Shown one piece after another: positions 17,021 through 24,533 of a stretch of 37,974 nt of DNA. Positions within the stretch are counted from its first letter, which is position 1. The number at the start of each line of letters is the position of its first letter. The DNA is from an uncultured Bacteroidales bacterium (GTDB lineage Bacteria; Bacteroidota; Bacteroidia; Bacteroidales; ML635J-15). Under the pieces are notes generated by a model. That model searched no databases. It was not told where the DNA came from and saw only the letters and a program-made list of their open reading frames with translations. The stretch spans positions 1 through 37,974 of the forward strand of contig CALJNE010000076.1 of NCBI GenBank assembly GCA_937982115.1. Reading direction: 5' to 3'. Made by a program: the position numbers and the translations under genes.

Positions 17021-17773
17021 TTGAAGACGTACAGATTACATATACTTATATTTTTAATTTCAACAGCAGGAATTTTCCCCTATCTATATTCACAAAAACA
17101 GATTCCTCAGAATCTGCCCAAACTCGACCAGCAGCCTGCACATTTTGGATATTCCTTAGGTCTTAATACAATGGATTTTATTATCAGACCTTCAGATAAT
17201 TTTCTATTAAACACATTCGATACTGTTTATGCAATTGAAGTTGGGAAGTATATTGGGTTTAATCTTAACATGATTTCAAACTTAAGACTTACCGACCAAC
17301 TAAGCGTAAGATTTTTACCGGGTTTGATTTTTGGACAAAGAAATCTCAACTATAAAATTAAAAGGAACAATGAATATCGTCTCCACAGTATGATGATAGA
17401 ATCCACATTTATTGATTTGCCGATTTATCTTAAATATAAAGCTGTGCGAATAAATAATTGGCGGCCATTTATTTTAGCCGGCGTATCTCCACGTATTGAT
17501 TTGGCTGCTCAACGAAAAATCCGCCCCGAAGAGATGCCCAAAATAAGATTGAAAAATTTTGATGCATACTACGAGGTTGGACTCGGATTGGACTTCTTCC
17601 TCGAATATTTTATGTTTGGAATAGAACTCAAAGGTTCGTGGGGAGTTTTCAACATGGTTAGATACGATAATACTGAATTCAGTGACGTTTATCGCCGCTT
17701 AAATTCCAGAATGCTGATACTATCTTTTCATTTCGAAGGCGGAAAACTTGACAAAATTAAATGGTGGGATTAA
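17021..17773 (+). CDS. porT: PorT-family outer-membrane beta-barrel protein
   Basis: 250 aa with a signal peptide (about residues 1-24, ending YLYSQ). The body is made of alternating amphipathic strands (FGYSLGLNTMDF, ISNLRLTDQLSVRFLPGLIFG, FIDLPIYLKYKAVRINN, YEVGLGLDFFLEYFMFGIELKGS, LILSFHFEG), an eight-strand barrel pattern. The LPKLDQQPAHFGYSLGLNTMDF opening is what I associate with PorT, a protein needed for type IX secretion in Porphyromonas. No other T9SS gene is nearby. The start is TTG at 17021, supported by the promoter 16 bp upstream and by the signal peptide. It is followed after 3 bp by the FAD oxidoreductase gene. Confidence 0.75.
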   Translation: MKTYRLHILIFLISTAGIFPYLYSQKQIPQNLPKLDQQPAHFGYSLGLNTMDFIIRPSDNFLLNTFDTVYAIEVGKYIGFNLNMISNLRLTDQLSVRFLPGLIFGQRNLNYKIKRNNEYRLHSMMIESTFIDLPIYLKYKAVRINNWRPFILAGVSPRIDLAAQRKIRPEEMPKIRLKNFDAYYEVGLGLDFFLEYFMFGIELKGSWGVFNMVRYDNTEFSDVYRRLNSRMLILSFHFEGGKLDKIKWWD

Positions 17774-17776
17774 GGA

Positions 17777-19333
17777 ATGGAACGTTTTTTTGATTTAATT
17801 TTAAATCCTGACCAATTTCACGACAGGCAATTTGTATTAAACGAAATTTCAGGAAAATCCGGCATAAAAACCTCCGACATTAAGGATTTCAGAATATTGA
17901 GAAAATCCATTGACGCGAGAAAAAACGTTAAATTTAATGTTCGGATTGAGATTATTTTGCACGGCGAAACATTTAAACCAATTTTTGACAATTATATATT
18001 TGAGAATGTTGAAAACAGCAAAAATATAATCATTGTTGGTGCCGGTCCGGCAGGATATTTTGCAGCATTAGAATGTATTTTACACGGACTCAAACCTATT
18101 GTTTTAGAACGAGGGAAACCTGTTGAGGAAAGAAAAAAAGATATTGCACTTTTGAATCGTAATATCTCAATTAATACCGAATCTAACTATGCTTTTGGCG
18201 AAGGCGGAGCAGGTACTTATTCCGACGGAAAACTTTACACCAGAAGCAAAAAAAGAGGAGATGTAAACAAAGTCCTTTCTCTTCTTGTGCAATTTGGAGC
18301 AAATCCCGAAATTTTAATTGACACTCATCCCCATATAGGTACTGATAAATTGCCGCAAATTATTAAAAACATCAGAAATCAGATTTTATCTTGCGGTGGT
18401 GAAATTCATTTTAATACCAAAGTTACAGAAATCGTTACGGAAGATAATGAGGTAAAAGGAGTTATTTGTTCTGATGGAAGGTTCTTCGAAAGCGATAATA
18501 TTATTTTAGCAACCGGACATTCCGCAAGGGACGTGTATTATTTTCTGGCAAAACAAGGCATAAATATGTCAAACAAAGGTTTTGCCATGGGTGTGAGGGT
18601 TGAACATCCACAAGAACTGATAAACAAGATTCAATACAGAAAAGATTATAAAAATCCACATTTACCGGCTGCAAGTTATAGTATTGCTGTTCAGATTGAA
18701 AACAGAGGAGTATATTCATTTTGTATGTGCCCGGGAGGAACAATAGTAAATTCTTCAACCGAAAACCGAGAACTTGTTGTAAACGGGATGTCAAACTCAA
18801 AACGAAATTCGCCTTACGCAAACTCCGGTATAGTTGTAGAAATTCGCCCAGAAGATTACATAAAACTTTATGGCAACGAACTGTTTGCCGGCTTGAATAT
18901 GCAAATGGAGTTTGAAAAGTCAGCATATTTTAATGCAGGTGGTGGTTTTAGAGCTCCCGCACAAAGATTGCAAGATTTTGTTAATGGCAAACTTTCTTCA
19001 GCATTGCCCAAAAGCTCATATCATCCGGGACTTGTGAGCAGCCCGTTGCATTTCTGGATGCCGGAATTTATTTCTTCAAGACTAAGAAAATCTTTTGTGG
19101 AATTCAATAAAAAAATGAAGAATTTTATTTCTAACGATGCGATAGTTGTTGGTGTAGAAAGCCGCACCAGCTCGCCAATACAAATATCCCGTAACGAGAA
19201 TTTTGAAAGCTCTTCTGTTAAAGGATTATTCCCTTGCGGCGAAGGAGCAGGATATGCCGGTGGTATTGTTTCATCGGCAATTGATGGCATCGAAACAGTA
19301 AAGAGAATTAAACAAGTTATTGAAAACAAGTAA
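17777..19333 (+). CDS. FAD-dependent dehydrogenase (COG2509-like)
   Basis: 518 aa flavoprotein. Residues 1-75 form a small N-terminal alpha/beta domain, then IIIVGAGPAGYFAALE (GxGxxG at 88-93) binds FAD, E115 after VL is the expected ribose-binding acid, and GEGGAGTYSDGKLYTR follows. Near the C-terminus GLFPCGEGAGYAGGIVSSAIDG is the second FAD contact. This arrangement matches the uncharacterised FAD-dependent dehydrogenase family found in many bacteria, and the substrate is unknown. The only gene upstream within 3 bp is the PorT-like barrel, and the HAD phosphatase begins 4 bp after the stop, so the three are probably co-transcribed. Confidence 0.88.
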   Translation: MERFFDLILNPDQFHDRQFVLNEISGKSGIKTSDIKDFRILRKSIDARKNVKFNVRIEIILHGETFKPIFDNYIFENVENSKNIIIVGAGPAGYFAALECILHGLKPIVLERGKPVEERKKDIALLNRNISINTESNYAFGEGGAGTYSDGKLYTRSKKRGDVNKVLSLLVQFGANPEILIDTHPHIGTDKLPQIIKNIRNQILSCGGEIHFNTKVTEIVTEDNEVKGVICSDGRFFESDNIILATGHSARDVYYFLAKQGINMSNKGFAMGVRVEHPQELINKIQYRKDYKNPHLPAASYSIAVQIENRGVYSFCMCPGGTIVNSSTENRELVVNGMSNSKRNSPYANSGIVVEIRPEDYIKLYGNELFAGLNMQMEFEKSAYFNAGGGFRAPAQRLQDFVNGKLSSALPKSSYHPGLVSSPLHFWMPEFISSRLRKSFVEFNKKMKNFISNDAIVVGVESRTSSPIQISRNENFESSSVKGLFPCGEGAGYAGGIVSSAIDGIETVKRIKQVIENK

Positions 19334-19337
19334 ACAA

Positions 19338-19961
19338 ATGATTATCAAAAATATTATTTTCGATTTAGGAAATGTTTTGCTAAAAATAAATACTGAACTA
19401 AGTAAACAAGCTTTTAAAAACCACGGCATTTCCAATTTTGACAGTTTATATACTCTGGCAAATCAAGTAAATTTGTTTGATGAACTCGAAACAGGCAAAA
19501 TCACGGAGTTTGAATTTTTTGAAAAGTTTCGAGCAATTACAAAAACTAATCTCGAAAATGAAATTATTGAGAAATGCTGGAATGAACTAATCCTTGATTA
19601 CCCCCATGAAAATCTCGAAATTTTAAAACAAATAAAAAATTCATATAATACATTTATTCTCAGCAACACAAACAAAATTCATTACAATCATTACACTTCC
19701 ATTCTTAAACAAAAACACGGAATAGAAAATCTGGAATCTTTAGTTAAGAAAGCATATTTTTCCCACGAATGCGGGCTAAGAAAACCCGATAAAAATTTTT
19801 TCTTATTAGTTCTAAACGAGAACGCTTTAATCCCTGCAGAAACTCTGTTCATTGATGATGATATAAGAAATGTAAAAGCTGCAAACGAAATTGGTATTAA
19901 AACATATCATCTCGAGAAGCTAAACATAGAAAAGGCGTTGAAGAATTATAATTTGTTATAA
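19338..19961 (+). CDS. HAD-superfamily phosphatase, YihX-like
   Basis: 207 aa from the ATG chosen here (MIIKNIIFDLGNVLLKIN). The frame extends to an upstream TTG at 19320, but that overlaps the preceding gene and lies outside the family's conserved start. HAD motif I FDLGNV (D9, second Asp replaced by Gly as in YihX-type sugar phosphatases), motif II FILSNTN, motif III Lys in LRKPDKNFF, and motif IV FIDDDIRN are all present. An all-helical cap lies between about 15 and 85. Likely a soluble sugar-phosphate or similar phosphatase. It ends 7 bp from the convergent iaaA-like gene. Confidence 0.88.
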   Translation: MIIKNIIFDLGNVLLKINTELSKQAFKNHGISNFDSLYTLANQVNLFDELETGKITEFEFFEKFRAITKTNLENEIIEKCWNELILDYPHENLEILKQIKNSYNTFILSNTNKIHYNHYTSILKQKHGIENLESLVKKAYFSHECGLRKPDKNFFLLVLNENALIPAETLFIDDDIRNVKAANEIGIKTYHLEKLNIEKALKNYNLL

Positions 19962-19968
19962 ACTATAG

Positions 19969-20928
19969 TTAAAACTCAATTACTGGATTAGAATTTGATT
20001 TCTTATAACCCCTGAACATTGACTTTGTATTGAATTTAAAAACGACATTGCCGTATTTATCAACAGCAATAAGTCCACCGGTTCCACCAAGGTTTGCAAT
20101 TTGATGAATAGCATTTTCTGCAGCATCTTCTATGTTCATATTCGCATATTTCATGGCAGCAACAAGATTATATGCACACAATGTTCTAATAAAATATTCG
20201 CCGTGACCGGTACATGAAACTGCAGCAAAATGATTATCAGCATAAGTTCCGGCACCGATTATTGGGGAATCACCTACTCTGCCGTATTTTTTCATCATCA
20301 TTCCACCGGTAGAAGTCGCTGCTGCCAAATTTCCATATTTATCCAATACTACTACGCCAATAGTTCCATTTTTATCTTTAACGGCAGAATTATATCTTTT
20401 CATCACTTCCGGCGTTTCAAAATACTCAGGGGCTACTATTTCAATTCTTTTTAAACGAGCAAATTCTTCTGCTCCCGCTCCAATGAGCATTACATGAGAA
20501 GTGCTGTCCATAACCATACGAGCAAGCACTATAGGGTTTTTTACTATTTTTACTCCTGCAACTGCTCCGGCTTTTAAATTACTTCCATCCATGATGGAAG
20601 CGTCCAACTCAAACTCCCCTTTTGAGTTAACAACCGCTCCTTTACCTGAATTAAACAAAGGATTGTTTTCAAATATTATCGCACATTTCTCTACAACATC
20701 TATTGCTTTACTCCCAATTGATAATAAGGAATCCCCTAATAACAAAACTTCTTTAATAGAATTATAGTACTTCCAATAAGTAACAGTATCGAACTCCGAA
20801 GAAATAAAATTTCCAGCTCCGCCATGCACAACAATACAATATTCGGGTTGTTCTTGAGGAAATGCCCCGTTTATTATAAAAAGTTGAGAACTCAGTAAAA
20901 CTAAAAGCAAGTAAAAAAACTTTTTCAT
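19969..20928 (-). CDS. iaaA: Isoaspartyl peptidase / L-asparaginase (Ntn hydrolase), exported
   Basis: 319 aa precursor with a signal peptide (residues 1-25), so periplasmic or secreted. It is a type 2 (plant-type) asparaginase: VVHGGAGN near 33-40, NSGKGAV, ASIMDGS, and the autocleavage site NGT189-IGVVVLDKYGNLAAATSTGG, where T189 becomes the N-terminal nucleophile of the beta chain after self-processing. RVGDSPIIGAGTYA and CTGHGE are further active-site blocks. The family hydrolyses isoaspartyl dipeptides and asparagine. It overlaps the mltF-like gene by four bases (ATGA), so it is co-translated with a peptidoglycan-cleaving enzyme. Together they suggest periplasmic peptide scavenging (inference). 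Confidence 0.93.
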   Translation of the reverse strand: MKKFFYLLLVLLSSQLFIINGAFPQEQPEYCIVVHGGAGNFISSEFDTVTYWKYYNSIKEVLLLGDSLLSIGSKAIDVVEKCAIIFENNPLFNSGKGAVVNSKGEFELDASIMDGSNLKAGAVAGVKIVKNPIVLARMVMDSTSHVMLIGAGAEEFARLKRIEIVAPEYFETPEVMKRYNSAVKDKNGTIGVVVLDKYGNLAAATSTGGMMMKKYGRVGDSPIIGAGTYADNHFAAVSCTGHGEYFIRTLCAYNLVAAMKYANMNIEDAAENAIHQIANLGGTGGLIAVDKYGNVVFKFNTKSMFRGYKKSNSNPVIEF

Positions 20929-22352
20929 TGTTTTTGAGGTTTTGCAGGAATAATATTCAAATAATGTTTATAACGATTATACACAGAATTAGCAAATTCC
21001 ACGGAAAAAATTCCGGGAAAGTAGCCGTTCTTAACACAGGTATCTGTATAATATTTTCGATTAGATAAATTGATTATATAATAACTGAGATTATCCCAAT
21101 CATTGCAATCCTTATTATATTTTTTACAAAGACAAATTGCATCCATAATATGTCCCGGCCCAATGTTGTAGGATGCAAGAGAAGACTTTAATATGGTTAC
21201 TGTGTCATTAAGTTCATTTTGCAATAAATTTTTTATATAACTCAAATAATTACAAGCCGCAAAAATTTCACTTTCTACACCACTATATTTTTCATCTTTG
21301 TACTTTCTATAAATCACAGGTAATAATTGCATTAGTCCTGTAGCTCCTGCCCAGCTTTGAGCATTTGGATTGAAACGAGATTCCTCGTAAGCTAAAGAAG
21401 CAATTAGTCGCCAATCCCAACCCGTTACTGTAGCATGTTTATAAAACAATTCATCATATTCGCTTAAACGAGCCTTGTTATGACTATGGAACTCGCTTTC
21501 GATGTTGAAATTATGCCGAAACTTATTGATATACTTTAGACTCAATCTTCTATAATCGTCCGACTCCTTAAATTTTTCAATCCAAACATTTAAACTATCC
21601 AACAAAACAGGAGAATTTTCTCTTACTCCCCAGACAATATTTAAAGGTAAACTCATATCCACACTATTATCAATATTTTGATAATAATTACGCGCAAGTA
21701 TTGAATACTCAAAAGCACAAACTGCATAATCAATCTTACATGAAGCTACCATATTAATTAATTGTTCCTGCGACAAAGAATCAATTTCTCTAACTGAAAT
21801 ATTTTTCGCAAAATCCTGAATAAAAACTTTAAAAGAATTGAGATTTCTTGTCCCAGAAGAAACATACAGAACAGCTGATTGAATATCATTTATTGATTTT
21901 ATTGTTTCAATATTTTTCCCGACACTGTCTTTGCTTCGTTGAATTAAAACTAATTTTGTCTCACGAATTGGCTTTGTCATATCTATTTTAAGGTCAAGCT
22001 CAGAATTTTGAATAATTCCCTGAGCTAAAATGTCTGCTTTATTTCTTCTGAGAAGTTCTATTCCGGAATCTAAATCAGACTCAACTATAATTTCCAGTTC
22101 TAAGCCATATCTCTTCGAAAAAGCTTCAATCATTTCCAATTGAAAACCAAGTGGAGAACCTTCATAAACAAAATAATCCACAGGGTCTATATTAAAAACT
22201 ACTCTTAATACACCCTCGTCAACTATTTCCTTAAAATCTCTAATTTCAGCTTTTTCAACATCTTCTCCAGAAGAATATTTGTAAATTATCCAAACAATAA
22301 ATAAAAACAGGACTACGGAAATAACTATGGTAAAAATCCTGAAATTTTTCAT
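20925..22352 (-). CDS. mltF: MltF-like membrane-bound lytic murein transglycosylase
   Basis: 475 aa. An N-terminal hydrophobic anchor (about 7-25) is followed by a periplasmic solute-binding-protein type 3 module (about 40-275, e.g. EGVLRVVFNIDPVDYF, GSPLGFQLEMIEAF) and a C-terminal SLT lysozyme-like domain (about 300-460). In the SLT domain AYEESRFNP carries the catalytic Glu (E324), followed by GATGLMQLLP and ASYNIGPGHI. This two-module order is that of MltF, which cuts glycan strands of peptidoglycan and is thought to be controlled by its binding domain. First gene of a two-gene operon with the iaaA-like gene. Confidence 0.9.
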   Translation of the reverse strand: MKNFRIFTIVISVVLFLFIVWIIYKYSSGEDVEKAEIRDFKEIVDEGVLRVVFNIDPVDYFVYEGSPLGFQLEMIEAFSKRYGLELEIIVESDLDSGIELLRRNKADILAQGIIQNSELDLKIDMTKPIRETKLVLIQRSKDSVGKNIETIKSINDIQSAVLYVSSGTRNLNSFKVFIQDFAKNISVREIDSLSQEQLINMVASCKIDYAVCAFEYSILARNYYQNIDNSVDMSLPLNIVWGVRENSPVLLDSLNVWIEKFKESDDYRRLSLKYINKFRHNFNIESEFHSHNKARLSEYDELFYKHATVTGWDWRLIASLAYEESRFNPNAQSWAGATGLMQLLPVIYRKYKDEKYSGVESEIFAACNYLSYIKNLLQNELNDTVTILKSSLASYNIGPGHIMDAICLCKKYNKDCNDWDNLSYYIINLSNRKYYTDTCVKNGYFPGIFSVEFANSVYNRYKHYLNIIPAKPQKQ

Positions 22353-22867
22353 TGATGTTACTTAATTTATTTTTCGGTAGCAAGATACAAAAAATTTATT
22401 TCGACTTGAAAGCAAACCTTATCTAAATGTAGATTTATATGAACTGCAACTTAATCTAAAAAAACGTTAATACTTTAAATTTTTCATCCGTTTAAATTTT
22501 TATATGTTTTTAAAATTCAGCACTTTTAACCGCAAAAATACGCAAAGTTATTTTCGCAAAGCAACGCAAAGAAAACTTAACAACAATATTTTGAATATGA
22601 ATTCATTAGTAAAAGCCTAATAAACTCCACACACAAATGTTCTCGTTTCCCCTTCGCCGTTGGTTTGTCGTGATTTTCTCAACACATCTCCAAAATATTT
22701 TGTAAAATAAAACTTCCCCTCAAAAAACTTATCGCAGCAAACACACTTTTCCCTTTCCCCTTTTACCTTTTACCTAATTTCAACAACATTATTTTTAAAC
22801 ATGAATATCATATTTAATATTTATTTTCACAGATTTTAAATATTTGTAATTTTGCAAAAAAACAATC
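22353..22867. other. Intergenic region with short dispersed repeats
   Basis: 515 bp with no ORF of note. It contains three CGCAAAG-type units at 22549-22571, the motif AACAACAATATTTTGAAT near 22580, and a pyrimidine-rich block CCTTTTACCTTTTACCTAAT near 22756-22777 followed by AACAACATTATTTTTAAA. The last two are shared with bases 28-80 at the left edge of the window. TAATTTTG at 22847-22854 is a probable -7 box for the following gene. Confidence 0.6.
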
Positions 22868-23332
22868 ATGAAAAAACTTCTTTTCATATTGACTTTTTCC
22901 TTTCTAGCATCAATAAATTCTTTCGCTCAGCTTGAAAAAGAATTTCCCATATGGTTAGCAGGGATCTGGCAAATTCAAAACGAAAACGGATTTTCTTATG
23001 AATCCTGGGAAATAGTTTCTGATAATTTCTTAAAAGGTAAAACTTTTAGAATTTTTGCAACTGATACTATTATTTTCGACACAATGAATCTAAAAGTATC
23101 CGAAAATAAAATTATATATGAGCTTACAGCCATGTCAGGTTCAAAAAGAGTTTTTGCAGGTTACGTGCTCAACAGTTTAACTGAAGATGTCTGGAGATTC
23201 GAGAATCAAATTACGGATTTTCCGAGTGCAATAATTTATCAAAAGCTCTCACCCGAAAAAGTGTATGTTTGGACTGAATCTCGTAACAAAGAAGCTATAT
23301 GTACTGACTTTACAATGATTAAAATAAAATGA
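22868..23332 (+). CDS. Secreted DUF6265-like protein
   Basis: 154 aa with a signal peptide (1-20, cleavage after NSFA). The mature part begins with a WLAGIWQI motif, then SYESWEIVSDNFLKGKTF, and ends with strands carrying FPSAIIYQ. This WLxGxW start and beta-rich pattern resembles the DUF6265/lipocalin-like small secreted proteins, which are of unknown function; the family assignment is from memory. Its stop overlaps the start of the next gene by four bases (ATGA). Confidence 0.68.
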   Translation: MKKLLFILTFSFLASINSFAQLEKEFPIWLAGIWQIQNENGFSYESWEIVSDNFLKGKTFRIFATDTIIFDTMNLKVSENKIIYELTAMSGSKRVFAGYVLNSLTEDVWRFENQITDFPSAIIYQKLSPEKVYVWTESRNKEAICTDFTMIKIK

Positions 23333-23808
23333 ATTATCTACCTGACCTTTGTTTCCCAAAATTTGAGTTCAGATTTAGAATTAAAGAAAATAAAACATAT
23401 ATATTCGACGAAATCAGAAAATCATGGTTTGTCCTAACTCCGGAAGAATGGGTTAGACAAAATCTTCTTAAATTTCTTGTAGAAAATTATGCTTATCCCT
23501 CCTCTTTGATCGCCGTTGAAAAATCACTGAAAATTGCAGACAAAACCTTACGATTCGACGCTCTTGTATTCGACAAAAACGCTAATCCATTAATGCTTAT
23601 CGAGTGTAAAGCTCCTGAAGTAAAATTAACACAAAAAGTTTTTGATCAAATCTGGGTTTATAATTACGAAATAAGTGCTCCGTTTTTTTTGGTAACCAAC
23701 GGAGTGGCTTTTGTTATGGGTTCTTGTTTTAAAAATGAAAAACCGGAATTCTTTACCGAAGTTAAAGACTATAACTCATTATTATCTCTTATTTCCCAAC
23801 GTTCCTGA
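23329..23808 (+). CDS. HsdR N-terminal-like (PD-(D/E)XK fold) protein
   Basis: 159 aa. Contains the type I restriction enzyme R N-terminal type fold: TPEEWVRQNLLKFL, then RFDALVFD...LMLIECKAP, the PD-(D/E)XK nuclease core (D in RFDALV, ECK). It lacks any helicase domain and there are no hsdM/hsdS genes around, so it is not a restriction system. Stand-alone proteins of this type are common single genes in Bacteroidetes with no known job. It is coupled to the secreted protein upstream by a 4 bp overlap. Its last 40 bases overlap the convergent lipoprotein gene. Confidence 0.83.
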   Translation: MNYLPDLCFPKFEFRFRIKENKTYIFDEIRKSWFVLTPEEWVRQNLLKFLVENYAYPSSLIAVEKSLKIADKTLRFDALVFDKNANPLMLIECKAPEVKLTQKVFDQIWVYNYEISAPFFLVTNGVAFVMGSCFKNEKPEFFTEVKDYNSLLSLISQRS

Positions 23809-23993
23809 TTTGATAATATCATATTATCAACTTTATCATCATTATTCAAAGAAATATTTTGTTCAGGAACATTTCGAGAAACAGGCACTCCATATTCCGG
23901 ACGGATATCATCATCATTACAGCCAGTAAATCCTAAAACTGCGAGTATTGATGCTATAAAGAAACTCAAAAATTTAAAAAATTTTCTTTTCAT
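23769..23993 (-). CDS. Small lipoprotein
   Basis: 74 aa with basic start, hydrophobic core and lipobox-like LGFTGC (Cys25), then a short acidic tail NDDDIRPEYGVPVS. The C(N)DDD..EYGVP beginning recalls the N-terminus of longer Bacteroidales lipoproteins that accompany radical-SAM genes, but here the protein stops soon after, so it may be truncated. Its 3' end overlaps the HsdR-like gene on the other strand by 40 bp and spans a 21 bp palindrome. It lies 3 bp after the GNAT gene and is probably part of that operon. Function unknown. Confidence 0.6.
   Translation of the reverse strand: MKRKFFKFLSFFIASILAVLGFTGCNDDDIRPEYGVPVSRNVPEQNISLNNDDKVDNMILSNQERWEIRDNNEL
23810..23830. repeat. 21 bp AT-rich palindrome
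   Basis: TTGATAATAT, a central C, then ATATTATCAA: ten perfect pairs around one base. It starts two bases after the stop of the HsdR-like gene and lies inside the lipoprotein gene. No T-run follows, so it is a weak terminator candidate; an operator or chance palindrome is possible. Confidence 0.7.
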
Positions 23994-23996
23994 TGT

Positions 23997-24533
23997 TTAC
24001 TTTTTTATTAACTGATAAAATTCAACATTAACAAAACGATTTTCGATTTTTTTCCAATCTTTTAAAATCCCTGTCAATTCAAATCCAAATTTAGTAAATA
24101 ATTTTATACTGAGCGCATTTTCACTTAAAATATTACACCAAACCTGATGTAAATCTAAAATATTAAAACAATAATTCAAGCATATTTCGAGAGACTGCGA
24201 AGCTATTCCATGGTTCTGAAATTTTTTATCTATTATAATCCCGATTCCGCAACGATTATTCGCTGGATCAAATTCAAACAAATCTATTATTCCAAGTTGT
24301 AAATCAGTTCTTTTTTCGCAAATAATCAATCTTAATTCCTTGTTTGTGTAAATGTCGTAAATCGAATTCTCAATATGTTGTTTCAATTGCCATTTTGAGT
24401 ATGGGGCTTTGGTATCGCTAACAAACCAATACTCCGGATTATTTTCAATTTTATACAAAAATTCCAGATCCTCAGGTTCGGGTTTACGAAGAAGAATGTT
24501 TTTATTTTCTAAACTTGCCCCAAATTTTTCCAT
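23997..24533 (-). CDS. GNAT-family N-acetyltransferase (RimJ/RimL-like)
   Basis: 178 aa. N-terminal LENKNILLRKPEPEDLEFLYKIENNPEYW is the standard opening of the Acetyltransf_3 (RimJ/RimL, SpeG) group. The acetyl-CoA-binding region reads CGIGIIIDKKFQNHGIASQSLEICLNYCF (about 93-121), followed by LHQVWCNILSENALSIKLFTKFGFELTGIL. Acceptor unknown: protein N-terminus, polyamine or sugar are all seen in the family. It overlaps the glycosyltransferase gene by 25 bp and precedes the lipoprotein by 3 bp. Confidence 0.87.
   Translation of the reverse strand: MEKFGASLENKNILLRKPEPEDLEFLYKIENNPEYWFVSDTKAPYSKWQLKQHIENSIYDIYTNKELRLIICEKRTDLQLGIIDLFEFDPANNRCGIGIIIDKKFQNHGIASQSLEICLNYCFNILDLHQVWCNILSENALSIKLFTKFGFELTGILKDWKKIENRFVNVEFYQLIKK

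Noticed and set aside
18501-18926. 141-codon minus-strand ORF inside the FAD oxidoreductase gene
   Set aside because: Antisense shadow of a conserved flavoprotein. No start context or recognisable domain.
19320-19337. Upstream TTG start for the HAD phosphatase
   Set aside because: It overlaps the preceding gene and adds residues outside the conserved family start; the ATG at 19338 is better placed.
23329-23808. Part of a type I restriction system
   Set aside because: Only the N-terminal nuclease-like fold is present; there is no helicase region and no hsdM or hsdS nearby.
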